NCBI GenBank assembly: GCA_905233565.1
Contig: CAJOCL010000011.1
Coordinates: 1 to 53,230 of the forward strand
Direction of reading: 5' to 3'
Source of the DNA: an uncultured Synergistales bacterium
Lineage (GTDB): Bacteria; Synergistota; Synergistia; Synergistales; Aminobacteriaceae
DNA: 53,230 bases
How positions within the stretch are numbered: position 1 is the first letter of the stretch; every line of letters begins with the position of its first letter. Of this stretch, positions 50,805-53,230 are shown one piece after another. The notes under the pieces were generated by a model. That model saw only the letters and a program-made list of their open reading frames with translations. It ran no database searches and had not been told where the DNA came from. The translations under genes and the position numbers were made by a program.

Positions 50805-51940
50805 TGAAAGAATACGAACTTAAATACGGAACTAATCCCGATCAGAAACCCGCAAAAATTTTCATGAGGGATAACAGCGAATTACCCATCGAAATATTAA
50901 ACGGCAGGCCCGGTTACATCAACTTTCTTGACGCTCTTAACTCATGGCAGTTAGTGCGTGAGCTGAAAAAGACGTTAAACCTCCCTTCGGCTGCCTCGTT
51001 CAAACACGTAAGCCCCGCCGGTGCTGCTCTCGGACTTCCGTTAAACGATGACGAGCTCAAAATCTTCTTTGTTGACGAAAAATTGGAGATTAACGCCTCC
51101 CCTCTGGCATGTGCCTACGCCCGCGCAAGAGGTACGGACAGGTTATCTTCTTTCGGCGACTGGATAGCTCTCAGCGATGTTTGCGACGAAATTACGGCCA
51201 TGTATATTAAGCGTGAAGTTTCTGACGGGATTATCGCTCCCGGTTACACTCCAGAAGCGCTGGAAATCCTGAAATCAAAACGCAAGGGAAATTATTCAAT
51301 CGTCAGAATAAATCCCGATTATGAGCCTGAAATGACCGAAACAAGAGACATTTTCGGCGTTACTTTCTCGCAGTCAAGAAGCACTGAACCCGTCATAAAT
51401 CCCGAAAAATACGAAAACCCCGTAACCGTCAGCAAAAATATACCTGAAAATGCAAGGCGCGATTTAACCCTCGCACTCATAACGCTGAAATATACTCAGT
51501 CAAATTCAGTGTGTCTGACCAAAGACGGCCAGACTTTGGGTGTCGGTGCCGGCCAGCAGTCAAGGCTTCACTGCGTTAAACTTGCCTGTGATAAGGCGGA
51601 TTTAAGGATTTTGCGCGGACATCATAAAATTCTTGAGCTTGAATTTAGAGATGATTTAGGACGGCCTGAAAGGGACAACAAAATATATTCAATGCTTTCA
51701 GGTGAACCGGCAATCTTGACACGGGCTGAAAGGGACGAATTTTTAGCGGCTAATAAGGGGGCATGTCTAGGCAGTGACGCATTTTTCCCGTTCCCCGATA
51801 ATATCGAACGTTCAGCAAAAAGCGGCGTAACTTACATCGCACAGCCGGGCGGCTCAATCCGTGATGACTTAGTAATTAAAGCCTGCGATGATTACGGTAT
51901 TTCTATGGTAATGACGGGACACAGATTATTCCACCATTAA
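50804..51940 (+). CDS. Stand-alone AICAR formyltransferase (PurH C-terminal-type)
   Basis: The 378-residue protein matches only the AICAR transformylase part of bifunctional PurH. It has LKYGTNPDQKPA at the start and the catalytic Lys67-His68 in SFKHVSPAGAA. The IMP cyclohydrolase domain that normally precedes it is absent. That activity appears to be supplied by the PurO-like half of the preceding fusion, with the shared start/stop (TAATG) making equal expression likely. Late motifs are YTQSNSVCLTKDGQTLGVGAGQ and SDAFFPFPDN, then IAQPGGSIRDD. It adds the last formyl group of purine synthesis. Confidence 0.93.
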   Translation: MKEYELKYGTNPDQKPAKIFMRDNSELPIEILNGRPGYINFLDALNSWQLVRELKKTLNLPSAASFKHVSPAGAALGLPLNDDELKIFFVDEKLEINASPLACAYARARGTDRLSSFGDWIALSDVCDEITAMYIKREVSDGIIAPGYTPEALEILKSKRKGNYSIVRINPDYEPEMTETRDIFGVTFSQSRSTEPVINPEKYENPVTVSKNIPENARRDLTLALITLKYTQSNSVCLTKDGQTLGVGAGQQSRLHCVKLACDKADLRILRGHHKILELEFRDDLGRPERDNKIYSMLSGEPAILTRAERDEFLAANKGACLGSDAFFPFPDNIERSAKSGVTYIAQPGGSIRDDLVIKACDDYGISMVMTGHRLFHH

Positions 51941-51949
51941 AATTAAGTG

Positions 51950-52028
51950 ATGAAGACCGTAACACTCTTGTTACAGGGCGGACTGGGTAATCAGATGTTC
52001 CAGTATGCTTTTGCCCGTTCCCTAGTTC
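51950..52028 (+). pseudogene. 5' fragment of a family 11 glycosyltransferase gene, interrupted by an IS element
   Basis: The frame from ATG 51950 starts MKTVTLLLQGGLGNQMFQYA. The GGLGNQMFQYAFARSL stretch is the donor-site signature of GT11 alpha-1,2-fucosyltransferases. Reading continues into the IS and stops at 52064. The sequence that follows the IS (from 52911) does not continue a GT11 domain: joined across the element the frame ends after about 20 further residues. So the gene appears truncated as well as interrupted. It may once have decorated a surface glycan. The start lies 10 bp after the AICAR formyltransferase, with a weak ribosome site. Confidence 0.75.
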
Positions 52029-52048
52029 TAAGAGCCTGTTTAGTATCT
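52029..52048 (+). repeat. Left terminal inverted repeat of the IS
   Basis: The sequence TAAGAGCCTGTTTAGTATCT is an exact reverse complement of 52891-52910. The outermost TA may be the target duplication. Confidence 0.92.
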
Positions 52049-52099
52049 AGTGGAAAAGTGATATAATTCCTCCATATTGACAAAGGAGTCGGATAAAAT

Positions 52100-52504
52100 A
52101 TGAGACGTTCATACCCAAGCGACATTAGCCGAGAACAATTCGAGGAAATAAGACCTATATTGGAAGATGCTACGAAAAAAACACATCCCAGACGATATGA
52201 CTTATATGACATCTTCTGTGCTGTTTTATACGTCATCAAAGAAGGCTGTACTTGGCGCGCAATTCCACATGATTTCCCGAAGTGGGAGAATGTCCGCTAT
52301 CATTATGATATATGGGCAAAACCGCATTTTGAGGACAGCAAAAGCATAATTGATGTTGCCAAAGAATGCTTCGTTTATATCACGCGAGAAAACAATGATC
52401 GTAACCTAGAAACATCTATGATGATAATTGATTCCAAGACAATCCAGAATGCAGATACAGCCCATACCAAGGGCTATGACGCAGGTAAAAAAAAAGTGGA
52501 ATAA
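52100..52504 (+). CDS. IS5-type transposase, first frame (N-terminal DDE part)
   Basis: The 134-residue product starts MRRSYPSDISREQFEEI, the usual DUF4096/DDE N-terminal helix region, after the ribosome site AAAGGAG. IKEGCTWRAIPHDFPKW is the IS5/IS427 signature, and the first catalytic Asp is in MMIIDSKTI. The frame ends soon after GYDAGKKK at a run of nine A (52487-52495). A -1 shift there would join it to the second frame and restore a full transposase (DDE triad across both parts). This is a common expression mode in this IS group. Confidence 0.9.
   Translation: MRRSYPSDISREQFEEIRPILEDATKKTHPRRYDLYDIFCAVLYVIKEGCTWRAIPHDFPKWENVRYHYDIWAKPHFEDSKSIIDVAKECFVYITRENNDRNLETSMMIIDSKTIQNADTAHTKGYDAGKKKVE
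52487..52495 (+). other. Probable -1 programmed frameshift site in the transposase
   Basis: Nine consecutive A followed by G provide an A-AAA-AAA slip site. Slipping back one base joins GYDAGKK to KSGIKLHLAVDVLGLPH and enters the second frame. A homopolymer sequencing error is the alternative. Confidence 0.7.
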
Positions 52505-52899
52505 AACTTCATCTTGCCGTTGATGTACTGGGATTACCTCATATGACTTACTTCACTGCCGCAAATGTATCGGATCGTGACGGGGCAAAAGATATGCTTG
52601 AATATTACTTCCAAGCCCCCTACCTTTTTTCGAGACTATTGAAGATATTGGTTGACGGTGGTTATACTGGAGAAAAATTTGCACAAATCATTAAAAGCCT
52701 CACTGGAGCTGTTGTTGAAGTGGTTAAGCGTAATGAGGCACATAAATTTGAAGTACTTCCAAAACGCTGGATTGTCGAAAGAACTTTTGGCTGGCTCGAC
52801 AAATATCGTAGATTTTGGAAGAACTGCGAACGAAAGCTCCATAATACGTCTCAATTAGTAAATTTAGCGTTTTTACGTCTCATGTTAAAAAGATACTAA
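52496..52899 (+). CDS. IS5-type transposase, second frame (C-terminal DDE part)
   Basis: The second frame is open from the A-run onward (SGIKLHLAVDVLG) and has an internal ATG at 52543, which is not needed if frameshifting operates. The second catalytic Asp is in ILVDGGYTGE and the Glu in WIVERTFGWLDKYRRFWKN, the standard DDE pattern. The end RLMLKRY lies just inside the right repeat. The protein belongs to the IS427-type subgroup by architecture. The complete two-part transposase is about 265 residues. Confidence 0.85.
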
Positions 52900-52910
52900 A
52901 CAGGCTCTTA
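52891..52910 (-). repeat. Right terminal inverted repeat of the IS
   Basis: AGATACTAAACAGGCTCTTA, an exact reverse complement of the left end. The match breaks immediately inward. Confidence 0.92.
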
Positions 52911-53016
52911 GGGCATAAGAAGCCCGCTGTTGTCCTAGTTCCCGAAAAGGCAGACCGACGGTAGTATGCCTCACAGCTTGCGGGGACTGGCTTTAGCCGA
53001 AAACTCCCGACTCGGC
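52911..53016 (+). ncRNA. Candidate structured RNA with pseudoknot-like pairing (no known family)
   Basis: Several complementary segments are stacked in about 105 bases. They are GGGC/GCCC (52911-52914 with 52922-52925), GCTGT/ACAGC (52926-52930 with 52973-52977), GGCA/TGCC (52949-52952 with 52967-52970), and GCCGA/TCGGC (52996-53000 with 53012-53016). AGTTCCC (52937-52943), inside the GCTGT/ACAGC loop, can pair with GGGGACT (52982-52988) outside it, which would form a pseudoknot. No match to a known riboswitch, ribozyme or tmRNA was recognised. The pairing was found by eye, and the region could instead be fossil coding sequence. Confidence 0.35.
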
Positions 53017-53159
53017 AAAAAAGCAAAAAGCAAAAAGCAAAGCCCCTGCAAGCAAGCAAAAAAATTAAATTCGAGAAATTCAGGAATTTCGAGAAAAAGT
53101 AAGAATTTCAAGAGTTTAAGAAAGTTTCAAGAAAAAGTTTTTTAGGAGGGTAAAAAATT
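53017..53159 (+). other. A-rich non-coding stretch with short direct and inverted repeats
   Basis: AAAAAGC repeats three times at about 53017-53040, followed by AAGCAAGCAAA. A perfect 7-bp inverted repeat GAAATTC-AG-GAATTTC lies at 53075-53090, and TTTCAAG/TTTCGAG-type words recur up to 53133. Nothing coding was seen. It leads into a ribosome site TTAGGAGGGT just before the next start codon. Confidence 0.6.
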
Positions 53160-53230
53160 ATGTTATTCGGAATTTTGAATGGCAGGCAGTATGCGGAGCA
53201 GAAGTATAATCGGTTAGTCAGGCGTTTGAG
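53160..53230 (+). CDS. 5' end of an unknown gene (cut by the window edge)
   Basis: The ATG at 53160 follows TAGGAGGG with 8-9 nt spacing. The visible 23 residues begin MLFGILNGRQYAEQKYNRLV and are basic with no signal peptide. They are too few for a family. The strong ribosome site is the main support. Confidence 0.5.
   Translation, partial: MLFGILNGRQYAEQKYNRLVRRL

Larger units (their letters stand above)
52029..52910 (+). mobile_element. IS5-family (IS427-type) insertion sequence, complete
   Basis: Perfect 20-bp terminal inverted repeats occur at 52029-52048 (TAAGAGCCTGTTTAGTATCT) and 52891-52910 (its exact complement). If a TA target duplication is assumed, the repeat proper is 18 bp, 52031-52048 and 52891-52908. 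The 882-bp element encodes a two-frame transposase. A TATAAT at 52062-52067 may act as its promoter -10. The perfect ends and intact catalytic residues suggest it inserted recently and could still be active. Confidence 0.92.

Noticed and set aside
52911-53016. Known riboswitch, tmRNA, SRP RNA, 6S RNA or HDV-like ribozyme
   Set aside because: I compared the order of helices and conserved bases I know for each and found no convincing match, so it stays an unnamed candidate.
1-53230. tRNA or rRNA genes, or a prophage
   Set aside because: No tRNA-like GTTCGA-containing clover-leaf or rRNA segment was seen between genes, and no phage structural gene occurs. A covariance search would be needed to exclude a missed tRNA.

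Overview
The window reads as ordinary, densely packed bacterial chromosome with roughly 50 genes in long, tightly spaced operons, ending in a small damaged region with an insertion sequence. The gene content fits an anaerobic, flagellated, probably two-membraned member of the Synergistota: GatCAB, a DUF1659/DUF2922 pair, FliW-CsrA, DUF501, an acetylase-type diaminopimelate pathway, split late purine genes, a CsgG/FlgT-like exported protein and many lipoprotein or signal-peptide proteins. A clostridial Firmicute is the main alternative. I could not run a marker-gene search, so this assignment is an inference. No tRNA, rRNA or CRISPR array was seen.

Layout. 1-3526 (-): start of a large exported papain-like protease with lectin-like, EF-hand, leucine-rich and tandem Ig-like repeats, cut by the window edge. 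3630-6821 (-): gatC-gatA-gatB. 6897-15064 (-): eight tightly spaced genes: a cytoplasmic unknown, an exported CsgG/FlgT-like protein, a TPR/proline-rich exported protein, two paralogous exported proteins of unknown family, a DUF815 AAA+ ATPase, and a DpnA-type methylase with a DpnII-type GATC nuclease. 15200-16922 (+): metallo-beta-lactamase-fold enzyme and ROK sugar kinase. 16974-20020 (-): DUF2157 membrane protein and metG. 20066-24746 (+): dprA, gtrA-like, adenine deaminase, purine permease. 24937-25437 (+): DUF1659/DUF2922 pair behind a strong, palindrome-loaded promoter. 25482-28653 (-): nitronate monooxygenase-like enzyme and a two-component system, divergent from two small exported proteins (His/Pro-rich and Spy/ZraP-like, 28752-29641). 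29692-33265 (-): DUF501, S1-domain protein, two unknowns and a degenerate aspartokinase. 33386-38187 (-): lysC, amidohydrolase, dapH, dapB, dapA. 38288-42478 (-): cinA, pgpA, rimO, Mrr-like nuclease. 42554-43513 (+): polysaccharide deacetylase. 43559-47072 (-): thiamine-diphosphate enzyme, CoA-acylating aldehyde dehydrogenase and a 30-residue microprotein. 47288-51940 (+): fliW-csrA-purE-purM-purN/purO fusion-AICAR formyltransferase, all overlapping. 51950-53230: start of a family 11 glycosyltransferase cut by an IS5-type element, a structured and repeat-rich non-coding stretch, and the first bases of another gene.

How the genes work together. The dap/lysC operon makes diaminopimelate for peptidoglycan and lysine. 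The pur genes cover late IMP synthesis with an unusual domain arrangement and are translationally chained to the flagellin-linked FliW/CsrA switch. Adenine deaminase and its permease form a purine salvage unit. The two-component system and its divergent exported proteins look like an envelope- or metal-stress unit. The points most worth following are the ThDP enzyme/aldehyde dehydrogenase/microprotein operon, the exported paralog cluster that runs into the DpnII system, the second aspartokinase with a broken ATP motif, the PurN-PurO fusion, and the pseudoknot-like RNA candidate at the right edge.
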